From: Petaurus breviceps papuanus
Lineage: Eukaryota > Chordata > Mammalia > Diprotodontia > Petauridae
Direction of reading: 5' to 3'
Length of the DNA stretch: 64,000 nt
Assembly (NCBI GenBank): GCA_028583685.1
Contig: JAMXIF010001195.1
Coordinates: 17,552,515 to 17,616,514 of the forward strand
The translations under genes were made by a program, and so were the position numbers. This document shows, one piece after another, positions 32,201-36,809 of this stretch. The notes below the pieces were generated by a model. That model did not search any database and was not told where the DNA came from. It worked only from the letters and a program-made list of their open reading frames with translations. Numbering within the stretch: position 1 is the first letter of the stretch; each line of letters begins with the position of its first letter.

Positions 32201-34346
32201 AACTAGATGCTAGGGTGACCTCGAAGGCCCATGTGAATTCTGAGAAGCTGTGATAAAATTTATTTTACTTGTTGATGTGCTTCTTGGCTTAAGACTTTTA
32301 TAATTAAAATAAGGTGATTTGAAATTAATTCCAAAGTGAGGTTTATATATCTAAGGACTTCTTGCTTTGGCTGCATGATTGCATCACTGTATTTTTAATC
32401 AGTTGTATTTTTCTTCTCTAGGATGGAATCAATTGAAAAGATGGAGTCAGATTTTAAAAACTGTCATATGTTTCTTGTAACTGTTTTGAATAAAGCAGTC
32501 TGTAGAGGATCCTTTCCACATTGTGAGTATATATAATTAGTTAATATATTTAAGCATCTTTTGAGCTACGATAGATGCTATACAAAATTGAGGTATTTTT
32601 AAAAAATTTTAAAAAAAATTTTCTAATCTTTATTTTAAGAGATGACAACCCATTTATTTAATAATATGATTAATAGTATTAGTAGTTTTTGATAAACAAG
32701 ATTGACTTTTGACTGGTCTTGGTGAATAGGAATAATAACATTTTGTTATATAACTAATGAGAAGATTGAGTATAGAACTGCTAAGTGGTTTTACCACTGT
32801 TTAACAATGCTAAGAAACCACACTGACTGTGATTCAGTGAGATTAATGTTTAGTGCCTAAATATGTTTAGTATGGTACTTTTTACAATTTGGAAAAGTAC
32901 AATCTTCCTGATGACTTTATGACACAAGAAAAACAGGTGTCTCTTAAAGTAGCCTTGTAAAGTTCACAAGTTGCACAGAAACCATTGACGACATTATAGA
33001 CATACATATTCCCTCTACAAAGAAAAATGTAAGCACCATCTATTATGTCATTAGCATATTTCCCCTAAAAATAAATCAGCACTGCATGAACATACTAGTA
33101 GATGATGGAAGCTGTTACCTTGTGACACATGTCATAAGATTGACCTGAATTATAGCTCTCCATTTTCCCTTGTAGATTGTATTCATGATAATTTTGGCGG
33201 TAAGGACTAAGACCAAGTCACTTTGTTGTATCTTTCATCTCACTGAATGGTAGTAGGTGGCGTTCCTTAGTAACGTAAACCACTTAGCATGATGATCTTA
33301 TGACCTCGTGCCCATAGTTAATAAACAGAGATGACAAAATTGGCTGCATCATTGCCCTTTGGTTACTTTATTTTTAATTTTAATATAAATCATAAACTGG
33401 TATGGATTTCATTTACATTTACTATACCATTGGTACGTTTTTACTACTCCTTTTAAGAAAGTATTGAGAAAAGTTATTTTTATTTTACTAAGTTAACTCT
33501 CAGGGCTACCAGTTAGCAGTGAAATTCAGGCCTAACAGATTCAGAAGAGGGTATGTGAAATAGACAGTTTTGAGAAGAAGCTACCTGATGAGTCATAGTG
33601 AGTTCAAATAGTGAACATAAGTAACCACCTTTTTGCCACACATTGTTTTGAAAGCTTGGTAGGTTGAATCTGTTTGTTACAGAAATCTATTGAAAATGTA
33701 GGCTCTTAATGTGTGTGATATCACAATAACAGTTATTGCCAGATTTGTATTCATTTTCCCTCTCATTGGGTTTTTTTTATGTCAGGTGTTTACTGTGTAG
33801 TATGGTAGATTACAAGTATACAAGATAGACAAGTGTATTACACAACAACGTGATTAAAGCAACTTCCTATCAAGAATTCATCTTTAAGTATTTATGACAC
33901 AAGACGTAGCTGGATTATTGCACGGTGATGTCAGAAAAAGAAAAACAAAACGGGACCTTGGAGGGCTCGTAAGACCAGGGTTATGTTTTAGCAGTTCTGC
34001 ATTGGGCAAAGTCACTTGACATTTATGGCTTCATTTTTCTCATCTCTGCAATTGAGGTAGTTGCCCTAAAAGTTCCAGCCAGAACCAAAGTCCTCAGATA
34101 GTAGTACTGAGACTGAGATAGCAGCTGTTTATCTGGAAATGCAGATTATGAATTAAAAAAAAAAAAACGTGGCTTTATTTGGGTACAGTTTTTGTTATAT
34201 ATTTAAATTTTGATTAGATAAACATAAAAACTTCTTTTTCTAAGGTTACTATTAGTTATTAAAGACTGATCTAAACATTTCTTTTTTTTTATTCTGCAGT
34301 GGAGTCTTTGGCATTGTCACTCATGGCGGGCATGGAGCAGAGTTAA
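1..34346 (+). CDS. TUBGCP5: Gamma-tubulin complex component 5 (GCP5), 3' three quarters of gene
   Basis: Sixteen exons join in frame: <1-82, 1028-1121, 2050-2296, 2455-2657, 7245-7360, 12724-12992, 14189-14387, 15253-15441, 15757-15939, 20641-20725, 20823-20943, 21464-21642, 22470-22595, 23374-23462, 32422-32522, 34300-34346. They encode 775 residues plus stop. That equals the length from about residue 250 to the end (1024) of human GCP5 as I recall it, with most residues identical. Every intron is GT-AG. Family knowledge: GCP5 is a GRIP1/GRIP2 protein, one copy per gamma-tubulin ring complex, sitting with GCP4 and GCP6 at the centrosome to template microtubules; the C-terminal GRIP2 half binds gamma-tubulin. 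Here GRIP1 lies roughly in exons at 1028-12992 and GRIP2 from about 15.7 kb on. The acidic N-terminal quarter and promoter lie upstream of the window. Most variable stretch: the end of the exon at 12724-12992. Confidence 0.97.
83..1027 (+). other. TUBGCP5 intron, mostly unassigned
   Basis: AT-rich intron. About 230-340 (gagctgagttccttcttaat, then gttgccctaac) looks like a faint MIR remnant. Nothing else recognised. Confidence 0.4.
1028..1121 (+). CDS. TUBGCP5: TUBGCP5 exon
   Basis: Acceptor TTACAG at 1022-1027, donor GTAAGT at 1122. Encodes LLSGVKKLFIFQLNDGKVTV then RNNIVVTHLTH, the start of the structured GRIP1 region. Confidence 0.96.
1396..1473 (+). pseudogene. TUBGCP5: Decayed duplicate of the TUBGCP5 exon at 1-82
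   Basis: Within the intron 1122-2049, 78 bases align to the exon at 1-82 at roughly 80% by eye. The match includes TGTATGTGCC[A/G]GATGACAG and the shared end ACACTTTGGTAAGAC. Similarity runs across the splice donor about 40 bases into the intron (to roughly 1515), so this is a genomic DNA duplication and not a retrocopy. The copy cannot substitute for the exon: its 5' part is shifted by small indels and the best frame (YVPDDRTIVSET then stop) holds a TAA. The donor GTAAGA at 1474 is preserved, but no acceptor is obvious. Confidence 0.85.
1516..2049 (+). other. Rest of TUBGCP5 intron
   Basis: About 1590-1700 (gaatttcccagtctttctag, then ttggactaggtgatctttaa) resembles the 3' part of a MIR3-like SINE. 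The remainder is unassigned AT-rich sequence up to the acceptor. Confidence 0.35.
2050..2296 (+). CDS. TUBGCP5: TUBGCP5 exon
   Basis: Acceptor TTACAG, donor GTATTG. Encodes NCLRSVLEQIAAYGQVVFRL through RTYQAFMWALYKYFISFKEE to CVINK. These are helical GRIP1 segments, and the aromatic-rich FMWALYKYFISF helix is strongly conserved in GCP5. The Asp codon is split into the next exon. Confidence 0.97.
2455..2657 (+). CDS. TUBGCP5: TUBGCP5 exon
   Basis: Acceptor TTTGCAG, donor GTATGT. Encodes TTVTLSIVVDKLSPRLVQLK then VLHKVFSTGVAEVPPDTRNV to EASEQT, nearly identical to human GCP5 (GRIP1). Confidence 0.97.
2701..3170 (+). pseudogene. Possible processed-pseudogene fragment, parent unknown
   Basis: A relatively GC-balanced stretch reads DKTGVEVTLDFHKFCQGVQA then FTDYINL in one frame, and after interruptions KIRKLGVLKELNNYQGLHEP EAVL before a stop. 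Codon-like composition and broken frames suggest an old coding-derived copy. I do not recognise the parent. No clear poly(A) tail or flanking duplication is visible, so it could also be a repeat fragment. Confidence 0.3.
3235..3410 (+). repeat. MIR-family SINE
   Basis: Core pattern 'cagttctgtcac...tgaatttgggcaagttgctt', then 'agacctcagtttcctgataa' and a 3' part 'ttagattagatgatctttaa'. This is the MIR/MIR3 order. The next 1 kb (3411-4399) shows nothing I can assign. Confidence 0.7.
4400..5200 (-). repeat. L2 LINE fragment
   Basis: Antisense L2. It opens with the reversed 3' end ('ggcatctcctacatgctaag') and runs into reverse-transcriptase-derived sequence. The minus strand at about 4916-5185 reads FSISIQGTPLFHSLQSPWIL then LILVQALITSGL, matching the L2 ORF2 C-terminal region. 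Frames are decayed. Confidence 0.75.
5280..5885 (+). repeat. L2 LINE 3' end
   Basis: Reads LVVPLAWNALPHFCLVASFK (the L2 'WNxLPxxxxxxSFK' terminus). The L2 3' UTR follows: 'acagtgtgagtgccacaacc', 'cccagcactcagcacagtgt' and terminal 'aagcacttaattaatgcttg'. It faces the antisense L2 just upstream, giving a tail-out arrangement of two separate insertions. Confidence 0.8.
5886..6600. repeat. Unclassified purine-rich repeat-like tract
   Basis: A long GA-rich plus strand (agagagggaagaaagatcta, and so on) with broken open frames on the minus strand (6214-6546) resembles antisense LINE-derived sequence. I cannot name a family. From 6600 to 7240 no feature is recognised apart from AT-rich intron. Confidence 0.35.
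7245..7360 (+). CDS. TUBGCP5: TUBGCP5 exon
   Basis: Acceptor TTATCAG, donor GTAAGA. Encodes VSLLFSLWVETVRPYLQTVD then EWIVHGNLFDPAREFIIQ; the Arg codon is split (AG|A). The W-V-x-G-x-L-x-D-x-x-x-E-F pattern is the GCP-family signature between GRIP1 helices, the equivalent of GCP2/3 'GxLxDPxxEFFV'. Confidence 0.97.
7508..8290 (+). mobile_element. Tigger1 (pogo/Tc1-mariner) DNA transposon, internally deleted
   Basis: Begins CAGGCATGCCTCATTTTAGC, the Tigger1 terminus. It continues through the 5' region (GGCTTGTGGCAGCCTTGC, TTTTCCAACAGC, GTTTTGGGGCACATGAACTG, TAATAACCCTGCAATGGCCT). It then jumps at GTGAAAGGAAGAGTC (7941-7955) straight to the 3' end (GGCAAACTTCATTCTTGTCT, CAGTCAGCAGCCATCAACAT, TATGCACTGGGAAACCAAAG). 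The transposase body is missing. The 3' terminal repeat is decayed and the TA target is not intact. Only a non-autonomous relic about 0.78 kb long remains. Confidence 0.92.
8291..8790. repeat. MIR plus antisense L2 fragments
   Basis: 8291-8380 shows a MIR(+) core (ggagtcagcg, ccagctctt, aaatcgcttaatctcttatg). 8500-8780 is antisense L2 ('atggtccctgttttcaagga' and 'aaaggcattttccaactaga'), interrupted at about 8563-8600 by a MIR3-type tail ('cctttgaggtcccttctagc'). Confidence 0.55.
8791..9850 (+). other. TUBGCP5 intron without assigned feature
   Basis: AT-rich. 9490-9530 holds a short near-duplicated segment, 'gatccataccttctttttt' and then 'aatccataccttcttctctt', about 40 bases apart. No gene or named repeat recognised. 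Confidence 0.4.
9851..9975 (+). repeat. MIR-family SINE
   Basis: 'tagagctggatttggaacca', 'cctacctctgatatttatta' and 'catgtcatttaacctctttg' follow the MIR order. Confidence 0.6.
10018..10651 (-). mobile_element. Solo LTR candidate (endogenous retrovirus fossil)
   Basis: Read on the minus strand, the segment starts TGTTATGGGAATGGGAATTT and ends TTGCTACA, giving TG...CA termini. It carries a TATATATA box near 10412-10420 and an ATTAAA poly(A)-like signal near 10115, the order expected for U3-R-U5. Flanking pentamers AATCA and AATCC are compatible with a 5-bp target duplication carrying one change. No internal retroviral sequence adjoins it. Age unclear, moderately old. Confidence 0.6.
11000..11600 (+). 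other. TUBGCP5 intron without assigned feature
   Basis: AT-rich, with short open frames only (11057-11432), which have no recognisable domain. Nothing supported. Confidence 0.35.
11602..11765 (+). mobile_element. Marsupial tRNA-derived SINE (WSINE1/MAR1-like), subfamily A
   Basis: Head GGGCAACTAGGTGGCATAGT (A-box region), then GGTTCAAATCC (B box), CTAGCTGTGTGACC, GGGCAAGTCACTTAACCCC and the tail CCCTCCCCCTTCCAAAAAG plus A-rich run. Subfamily A is defined here by 'CTGGAGTCAGGAGGACCTG' and the CCTCCAAAAA tail. Confidence 0.9.
11960..12085 (+). repeat. L2 3' UTR fragment
   Basis: 'aatgtaaactccatgaaggc' and 'gacacttaaatatttgtaga' match the L2 3' end layout. From 12090 to 12723 (the next exon) no repeat or gene is recognised. 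Confidence 0.55.
12724..12992 (+). CDS. TUBGCP5: TUBGCP5 exon
   Basis: Acceptor TTTCTAG, donor GTGAAA. Encodes NKNVPVNHRDFWYATYTLYS through a Ser-rich insert (SDNASASSGSDQAPSSRQHT) to the helix MVSFLKPVLKQIIMAGKSMQ. The last dozen residues (CADSCPHQAASR) are the least conserved part of the in-window protein. Confidence 0.97.
12993..14188 (+). other. TUBGCP5 intron, unassigned
   Basis: Near 13680-13780 a GC-balanced stretch occurs, but no coding or repeat match is recognised. The rest is AT-rich intron. Confidence 0.4.
14189..14387 (+). CDS. TUBGCP5: TUBGCP5 exon
   Basis: Acceptor GCTTCAG, donor GTAATA. Encodes AERKSLYTLFLESVQSRLRH to HLELDDVHDPLLAINFA. Linker region between GRIP1 and GRIP2; DDVHDPLLAINFAR is highly conserved. 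Confidence 0.97.
14784..14938 (+). mobile_element. Marsupial tRNA-derived SINE, subfamily B-like
   Basis: GGGGCGGCCAGGTGGCGCAG head, CTGGCCGTGTAACCTTGGGC, then a CTGCTTTAAAA tail. Flanked by AAAACTTGTAACTT and AAAACTTTTAACTT, a target-site duplication with one change. Confidence 0.92.
15253..15441 (+). CDS. TUBGCP5: TUBGCP5 exon
   Basis: Acceptor TTGAAG, donor GTAAGA. Encodes LYLEQSDFHEKFTCDDICMD and RSSESVTCQTFELTLRSCLY to LMQTLKKDY. The Lys codon is split into the next exon. Confidence 0.97.
15757..15939 (+). CDS. TUBGCP5: TUBGCP5 exon
   Basis: Acceptor ATTTAG, donor GTAAGG. Encodes LVEYLQAMRNFFLLEAGDTM to FDKIREKETWQNVSFLNVQL and VGQRYTEDSS. The L-x-x-M-R-x-F-F-L-x-x-G-D segment is the hallmark entry to the GRIP2 (gamma-tubulin-binding) domain. 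Confidence 0.97.
15996..16160 (+). mobile_element. Marsupial tRNA-derived SINE, subfamily A, with target duplication
   Basis: CTAGGTGGCGCAGTGAGCAG head and CCCTCC plus A tail. A ~20-base duplication starting GAAAGAATACCATGC flanks it (15975-15995 and 16161-16181), differing at one position. A CA-rich run lies at 16087-16101 within the SINE. Confidence 0.95.
16375..16480 (-). repeat. MIR-family SINE
   Basis: 'gcagtgggagattaaatcat', 'tcccagtgtcagagagccag' and 'ggtggaacttgaatctaggc' are the reversed MIR core. A G-homopolymer follows at about 16485-16495. Confidence 0.6.
16773..17032 (-). mobile_element. SINE with RTE/BovB-type 3' tail
   Basis: Reversed order: 'ttgttcagtcatgttcaact', 'ctttgtgaccccat', 'gatactggaatggtttgcca' and 'tccttctccag' form the RTE-derived tail. 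A MIR-like body follows (tgaggaaactgaggcaaaca, gtgacttgcccagggttaca) and a tRNA-like head to about 17030. Confidence 0.8.
17040..17470 (+). other. TUBGCP5 intron, unassigned
   Basis: 17050-17320 has a weak likeness to the CR1/L3 3' region (aggaaatagacttattctat and so on), but I cannot support it. Confidence 0.3.
17488..17650 (+). mobile_element. Marsupial tRNA-derived SINE
   Basis: GGTGGCTAGGGTGGCGCAGT head, ACTAGCCGTGTAACCTTGGG, CCCTCCAAAAGGC and an A run. AAATCCACACT occurs on both sides as the target duplication. Confidence 0.92.
17655..19595 (+). repeat. L2 LINE, long copy, split by a nested insertion
   Basis: Minus the insert at about 18218-18815, this reads as one L2. The reverse-transcriptase motif HLDLSAAFDTTDHHLVLDIL lies at about 17865-17925. 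The continuation to 'atatctcaaacccaacatg' resumes at 'atgtccacaatagagctcat' (18822). Then come the C-terminal segment and the 3' UTR ending 'gtgtgcttaacaaatgcttg'. About 1.3 kb of L2 remains, with decayed frames. Confidence 0.85.
18218..18815. repeat. SINE inside L2, itself split by antisense L2
   Basis: 18218-18281 is a MIR-like SINE (ttgctgtatgacc, ttctctgtgcctcaatttcc). It resumes at about 18769 as 'ttgggctagaagacctctaa' and 'cttctagctctaaatctttg'. Between them, 18282-18768 is an antisense L2 3' end starting 'cagtcaataagcatttacta' and 'tgccagacactttgctaagc'. The outer L2 continues on both sides. Confidence 0.8.
19596..19990. repeat. CR1/L3-like and MIR fragments
   Basis: 19660-19740 ('gtgttcattcagactctgct' and 'tggtgccttccttggggagc') resembles the antisense CR1/L3 3' region. 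19880-19975 ('acttgtctaaagtaaaaaca' and 'ggcagggctcgaacctaagt') is a reversed MIR core. Confidence 0.5.
20045..20225 (+). repeat. MIR-family SINE
   Basis: 'taatggaaagagatttggct', 'gcctgggttcaaatctctct', 'acttcactggacctcatctg' and 'ggctggactggatggcctcc' give a complete MIR3-type order. Confidence 0.75.
20641..20725 (+). CDS. TUBGCP5: TUBGCP5 exon
   Basis: Acceptor CATTTAG, donor GTATAT. Encodes LSISFENVDTTKKKLPVHIL then DGLTLSYK, GRIP2 beta-like segment. Separated from the next exon by an intron of only 97 bases. Confidence 0.96.
20823..20943 (+). CDS. TUBGCP5: TUBGCP5 exon
   Basis: Acceptor TCCTAG, donor GTAAGA. Encodes VPWPVDIVISLECQKIYNQV then FLLLLQIKWAKYSLDVLRFD. The YxxVFxxLLxxKxA pattern is the most conserved GRIP2 helix across GCPs. 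Confidence 0.97.
21464..21642 (+). CDS. TUBGCP5: TUBGCP5 exon
   Basis: Acceptor TTCTAG, donor GTATGT. Encodes a short variable loop (TAEKPPIKEGPLFEHDSVAQ) and then the conserved helix HRMFLLRVKLMHFVNSLHNY IMTR. Confidence 0.97.
21643..22469 (+). other. TUBGCP5 intron, unassigned
   Basis: 21730-21760 ('aagaaatttacattctagat') is a trace of antisense L2. Otherwise nothing recognised. Confidence 0.35.
22470..22595 (+). CDS. TUBGCP5: TUBGCP5 exon
   Basis: Acceptor TCCAAG, donor GTACAG. Exactly 42 codons: ILHSTGLEFQHQVEEAKDLD then QLIKIHYRYLSTIHDRCLLR EK. GRIP2 'D-L-D-x-L-I-x-x-H-x-x-Y-L' motif present. Confidence 0.97.
22925..23075 (+). repeat. MIR-like SINE remnant
   Basis: 'gtggtctggtggttagaatg' (tRNA-like head), then 'tctcaatctgattcaatctc' and 'cagtgccttagacacacagt'. 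Heavily decayed. Confidence 0.5.
23171..23332 (+). mobile_element. Marsupial tRNA-derived SINE, subfamily B
   Basis: GGGGCGGCCAGGTGGCTCAG, GTGTCGGGATGACCTGGATC, ATACTCAGCACC, CTGGCCGTGTAACTTTGAGT and GATT/AATTGCTTTAAAA tail. GAAAATGAATGGG is duplicated exactly at 23156-23168 and 23333-23345. Its tail lies about 40 bases upstream of a TUBGCP5 acceptor. Confidence 0.95.
23374..23462 (+). CDS. TUBGCP5: TUBGCP5 exon
   Basis: Acceptor AAACAG, donor GTAAGT. Encodes VSFVKEAIMKVLNLVLMFAD then RWQAGLGAW; a Lys codon is split into the exon 9 kb downstream. A SINE ends only about 40 bases upstream of the acceptor. Confidence 0.96.
23463..24060 (+). other. TUBGCP5 intron, unassigned
   Basis: First part of the 9-kb intron 23463-32421. 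AT-rich with no recognised repeat. Confidence 0.35.
24065..24730. repeat. CR1/L3-like, MIR and L2 fragments
   Basis: 24078-24350: 'aagaatcacagaattataga', 'aaggaaccttaaagattatc' and 'ttcagcctctgcttgaagac' match the CR1/L3 antisense 3' end. 24385-24480 has MIR traces. 24680-24725 ('cagcccttaccttcaaagac') is an antisense L2 trace. Confidence 0.6.
24750..25450 (-). repeat. L1 fragment hosting a TIR element
   Basis: 'gtatgaggtaaaacttcagc', 'gtacatttctcttattattt' and 'tagtttttcacata' run up to 24899. Then 'gctgtaaatcatttctaatt', 'cttcttttgagaactatttg' and 'attggggaatggctctttaa' resume at 25327. Together these are the antisense strand of a marsupial L1 ORF2 region. Confidence 0.7.
24900..25324. mobile_element. 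425-bp terminal-inverted-repeat element (MITE-like), TA target
   Basis: Ends are CCGTGTTTCCCC[A]ATAATA... on the left and its reverse complement CCGTGTTTCCCC[G]ATAATA... on the right, one difference over 23 bases. TA flanks both sides (24898-24899 and 25325-25326), and removal restores an uninterrupted L1. Five direct copies of an AAAATAAGCCCTcc motif lie near the ends (24930, 24967, 24985, 25236, 25255), all in the same orientation. The core is CpG-rich compared with its surroundings and has a CCAAT-like and an AATAAA element. No transposase ORF. TA targeting fits the Tc1/mariner-pogo group; the family name is uncertain. Confidence 0.85.
25757..25908 (+). mobile_element. Marsupial tRNA-derived SINE, subfamily B
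   Basis: GGGGTGGCCAGGTGGCTCAG, GACCTGGATCGAATCC, ATACTCAGCACC, CTGGCCGTGTCACCTTGAGC and CGATTGCTTTAAAA tail. AAAAAATTAGGGCA flanks both sides. Confidence 0.95.
26117..26327 (-). mobile_element. Marsupial tRNA-derived SINE carrying an expanded (GT)n
   Basis: On the plus strand: T run, GCCTTTTGGAGGCCAGTTGG, GGTTAAGTAACTTGCCCAAG, then a pure GT microsatellite at about 26198-26246, then CTGAGGCCGGATCC and CACTGCGCCACCTAGATGCC. TCAGTTTTCA[T/C] flanks both ends as the target duplication. Confidence 0.93.
26340..27955. other. TUBGCP5 intron, unassigned mixed sequence
   Basis: Broken open frames only (for example 26381-26641 and 26855-27055), none with a recognisable domain. Some pieces (26860-27060, 27180-27300) have the composition of old LINE or retrogene material, but I can name no family. 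T-homopolymers lie at 27645 and 27720. Confidence 0.3.
27960..28100 (-). repeat. L2 3' end fragment
   Basis: 'gtagtgcctactatgtgctg', 'gggatgcaaataagaaacac' and 'tgacaatctaatgggggaag' are the reversed L2 terminus. It may extend to 28350. Confidence 0.6.
28393..28615. mobile_element. Non-autonomous hAT-type DNA transposon
   Basis: Left end CAGAGTGTCAGACAC and right end GAGTTTGATACTAGTA form imperfect inverted termini of the CAG-GTGTCAAACTC kind. Body 'cttatgtggcccacaactct', 'aaccagattaaaatgtaatt', 'ttgtggttttctaagtcagt' matches a non-coding element I recall as common in marsupial genomes. No transposase. Target duplication not clear. Confidence 0.65.
28800..29285 (-). repeat. L1 3' region fragment
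   Basis: 'attctcctagttctattaat', 'catcaattcatacaagtctc', 'tttcttgtgacacaatagta' and 'attccattacattcacatac' are antisense to the L1 segment seen in the plus orientation at 42346-42440 and 53930-53990. Confidence 0.65.
29301..29463 (+). mobile_element. Marsupial tRNA-derived SINE, subfamily A
   Basis: GAGGCGGCTAGGTGGTGCAG, GAGTTCAAATCCTGCCTCAG, TACCCGTGTGACCTTGGGCA and CCCTCCAAAAAG tail. AATGTAATTTTGG and AAATAATTTTGG flank it. Confidence 0.93.
29466..29860 (+). repeat. L1 ORF2 C-terminal fragment, split by a SINE
   Basis: 'ttaaactgtgcatacccttt' reads LCIPFDS (the L1 'PFDPxIxLLGLxPKE' region). 'aaaaaggacccagatataga' continues, and after the SINE 'aagggattgctcatcagtta' follows. Same region as 53700-53900 and, inverted, 60372-60560. 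Confidence 0.75.
29599..29757 (+). mobile_element. Marsupial tRNA-derived SINE within L1
   Basis: GGGGTGGCCAGGTGAAAGAG head, GAGTTCAAATCCTGCCTCAG, CCATGTGACCTTGGGCAAGT and an A-rich tail with (CAAAA) units. The L1 sequence continues on both sides. Confidence 0.9.
29861..30610 (+). other. TUBGCP5 intron, unassigned
   Basis: 29880-30180 has LTR- or LINE-like GC balance but no firm match. No gene supported. Confidence 0.3.
30612..30722 (-). mobile_element. Marsupial tRNA-derived SINE, partial
   Basis: 'gggtcacacggctagtaagt', 'tgtctgaggctggatttgaa', 'gtccaggaccagtgctctat' and 'ccactgtgcccc' give the reversed body. The A-tail side is lost or replaced by G/C homopolymers at 30611-30625. Confidence 0.8.
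30725..31425 (+). repeat. L2 LINE 3' part
   Basis: 'cagctggactgttgcagtag' (L2 LDYCNS region), 'tcctgcttcttggcttccct', 'ctgtgtccccagtgtttagc' and 'agcaggcacttactaaacac'. Followed at 31430-31530 by a reversed MIR core. Confidence 0.8.
31531..32421 (+). other. TUBGCP5 intron, L2-like antisense traces
   Basis: 31850-32260 ('catgatagctgtcttcaggt', 'ggattgaactg', 'ttcagagaagcagatttagg', 'ctaaaggggaatgacgtgac') resembles a diverged repeat seen in many mammals but cannot be named with confidence. No coding signal. Confidence 0.35.
32422..32522 (+). CDS. TUBGCP5: TUBGCP5 exon
   Basis: Acceptor TCTCTAG, donor GTGAGT. Encodes MESIEKMESDFKNCHMFLVT then VLNKAVCRGSFPH, identical to my recollection of human GCP5. 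Confidence 0.97.
32523..34299 (+). other. TUBGCP5 last intron
   Basis: AT-rich and nearly repeat-poor. About 33955-34110 is a MIR-like remnant ('agcagttctgcattgggcaa' and 'catttttctcatctctgcaa'). Nothing else recognised. Confidence 0.45.
34300..34346 (+). CDS. TUBGCP5: TUBGCP5 terminal coding exon
   Basis: Acceptor TTCTGCAG preceded by a T-rich tract. Encodes ESLALSLMAGMEQS and stops at TAA (34344-34346), the same C-terminus as human GCP5. Confidence 0.97.
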
Positions 34347-35236
34347 GACATTTGCAGTCTAGTGAATTGAATACCTCAAAAAGTTACTCTTATAGGCTTT
34401 ATTTTCTGCATTATATTTATGTACTTTTTAGGGTCTTTTTTTTTTTAAGAAATAATGCTATCTGTTGTATAACTGTATAAATATTTTGCTATTATTTCCC
34501 TTCAGAGACTATTGTAAACTATATGGAATTGTGCATATGAAAGTATGTAAATAATGTATATTAAGTACAGGGTATTAGTACTTTATTTTTTCCTTTTGTA
34601 AGCTATAGATTCATGATATTGTCTAAAGTATCCTAATTAGACCATAAACTGAAATATTTCATATTTTTGATTGCTTATTTTTAAAACAGACTTAAGGCAC
34701 TTTAAATTCTCATTTTGCTGCTATACATTCAACATAGGAGTTTTTAATGTTGTCTTAGATTATCTATTTCCTTGAAGGTTGCTCATTTTAACCTTCTTTG
34801 AATCACATTTATCTTATTTTTTTTTTACATGAGAGCCATTAGAGGTAGAGAAAATACACTGACCAAAAGAAAATTTCATCTAATGTTACAAATAGAAAAT
34901 GCCTATTATGACATAGTATTAACCACTAGAACATACCTACTTTTGTTTGCTGTTAATCAACAACTTGCTTTAGCCAGACAAAATAAAATGTGGTTACCAT
35001 GCAATGTGTTTGTATTTTCTTTGTAAACCTTATGACAGGCTCCTGCTCACATTTGACTCGATCTTTATACCGTCTATAGTTTTGAAGTTATTTCTTAAAT
35101 CCAAAAAAAAAAAAAAAATGGAAAAAACCCCTGTAGCACACTATACTAGAGGTCTTTGTAAGTAAAGGAGCATGGGAATAACCAATAGTGTTGGGCCACA
35201 GGTTCTGTGTTTCATAGACTTGCTTTATGAAATAAA
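34347..35236 (+). other. TUBGCP5: TUBGCP5 3' UTR and candidate poly(A) signals
   Basis: AT-rich sequence after the stop with no recognised repeat. AATAAA occurs at 34982-34987, followed by a T/GT-rich stretch about 20-40 bases on, which makes it the best cleavage site. A second AATAAA at 35231-35236 is an alternative distal site. Which is used cannot be told from sequence. Confidence 0.6.
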
Positions 35237-35239
35237 CCA

Positions 35240-35860
35240 ATTATGTTAAAAACATGCCACCTTATTAAGTCATAGGCAAGCCACATAGGGAAATTCAGTT
35301 ACTTTCACTCCTGTTTTCATTTTTAGTAAGCCTATAACATTTTTCCTTGTCACTTGAAACAAATGGGGTGTTCCAGGAGGGCTCGCACGTTGGGTGTGAG
35401 GGCTTGCCGAGCCCTTTATCCACCTTCACCCAACTCTCACCAGTGTTTCCAAGAAGCTGTGGCACGTGCATTGGCCACACCATGGTAAACTATTGGCAGA
35501 TGGACTAAATCAGTGTACGGGTAACTGACAGACCAGGTGAATTAGGGAGATGTCCACCCACCCCAAGCGCGTGAAGACTTCCCCCAGCAGAATGGATGGA
35601 TCCCCAACATTCATGAAAGTGGTTTCAAGCAGGCACTGTGAAGCACTTAGAGCTTGGTCAGACACTGAAGATGCCAGGGTCATCCACTGCATCCTGGGCC
35701 ATTGCCAATTGTCTTGACCTTTGTCCTGCCACTGGACTTTGATGACTGGAAGAGAGAGGCTGATGATTTTGTGCATCTCTGCCTCACTTAAATCTAACTT
35801 ACCCACAAGTCAAGACATTCCCCCCATTATGTCATCAGTCCTGTTTGAAAACAAAGAACA
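35240..35860 (+). mobile_element. Marsupial retroposon, probably RTE-linked
   Basis: 'tgaagcacttagagcttggt', 'cactgcatcctgggccattg', 'ccactggactttgatgactg', 'tcacttaaatctaacttacc' and 'gtcctgtttgaaaacaaaga' followed by ACAAACACC. I recognise this as a recurrent marsupial middle repeat ending in GAAGGACAAACAAC-like tails. The family name is not certain. Confidence 0.55.
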
Positions 35861-35879
35861 AACACCCAACTTTCATGTC

Positions 35880-36055
35880 TTAGAGTTCTAGAACATGAGA
35901 GTTGGAAGGAAACCTTAAAGATCATCCAACCCTTCCATATCATGAAGCCCTGAGAAAGGAAATGACTTCTTCAAGGTCACATGAAATTGGAATTAGAACC
36001 TATATCCTAACTCAATCTGTGTTTTTTCTACTATACCACATTACCTCTGTCTTGG
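35880..36055. repeat. CR1/L3- or MIR-type remnant
   Basis: 'gagttggaaggaaaccttaa', 'agatcatccaacccttccat', 'ctgagaaaggaaatgacttc' and 'ttcaaggtcacatgaaattg'. The stretch 36056-36797 shows nothing assignable. Confidence 0.55.
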
Positions 36056-36809
36056 TCTCATTTTGGAGCTGTATAATAGAGATACTATACTGTGTGACTT
36101 TACATATTATAGCTTTTTATCATATATATTAGAAGGCTGGGTGCATTTGTTAGAAGAGGGCCCTACCTTATAAACTTCTCCATGTTATAAGATAATTATT
36201 GATATTCTCTCACTCTTGAATGAAATTCAGTGACTGGCTTAAGTAAGGACCATTCTAGTGACATAAGATAATTTTTCCAAATATCTTGGGAGAACCCTTT
36301 CAAGCAACATAGATTGGCTCCCTTACCCTCTATGAAAAAGAAAACATTTATTGACAACTATTATCTGTCTTTATTTGTTGACCAGCTTTAAGTATTCAGC
36401 TTTGTTAAGGCAGCAGGATTGATTTTTGGCTTCATAACCTGTTGTCTCACTATGGTTTTCCTCTTAGTTGGAGTTTTATTAACATACTGACTTCTAACTT
36501 TCATTTATTTGGTTGACATTAGCTTATGATCCCTTTGCTCCCCAAAGAATGGTACAAAGTCTTTGTGCTCCAAGAACATTTGTCTGCAAGAACATATATA
36601 AAGGGCACATTAATTCACTTTAGCAGTAGGGTTGGAATGGTTTCCTGAAGTTTGATTTTGGTTATTACTCTTGGAATGAAGAATCTGCCAGGCCAAATTG
36701 CTAAAATGGGCATTTCTTTGAATTAATCTTTAAGCAGTTTGTAGGATTGTGTTTTTTTTATTAATAAATGCATGTGTACTTTTTTAAAAATATGGATCAA
36801 GTTGTCATT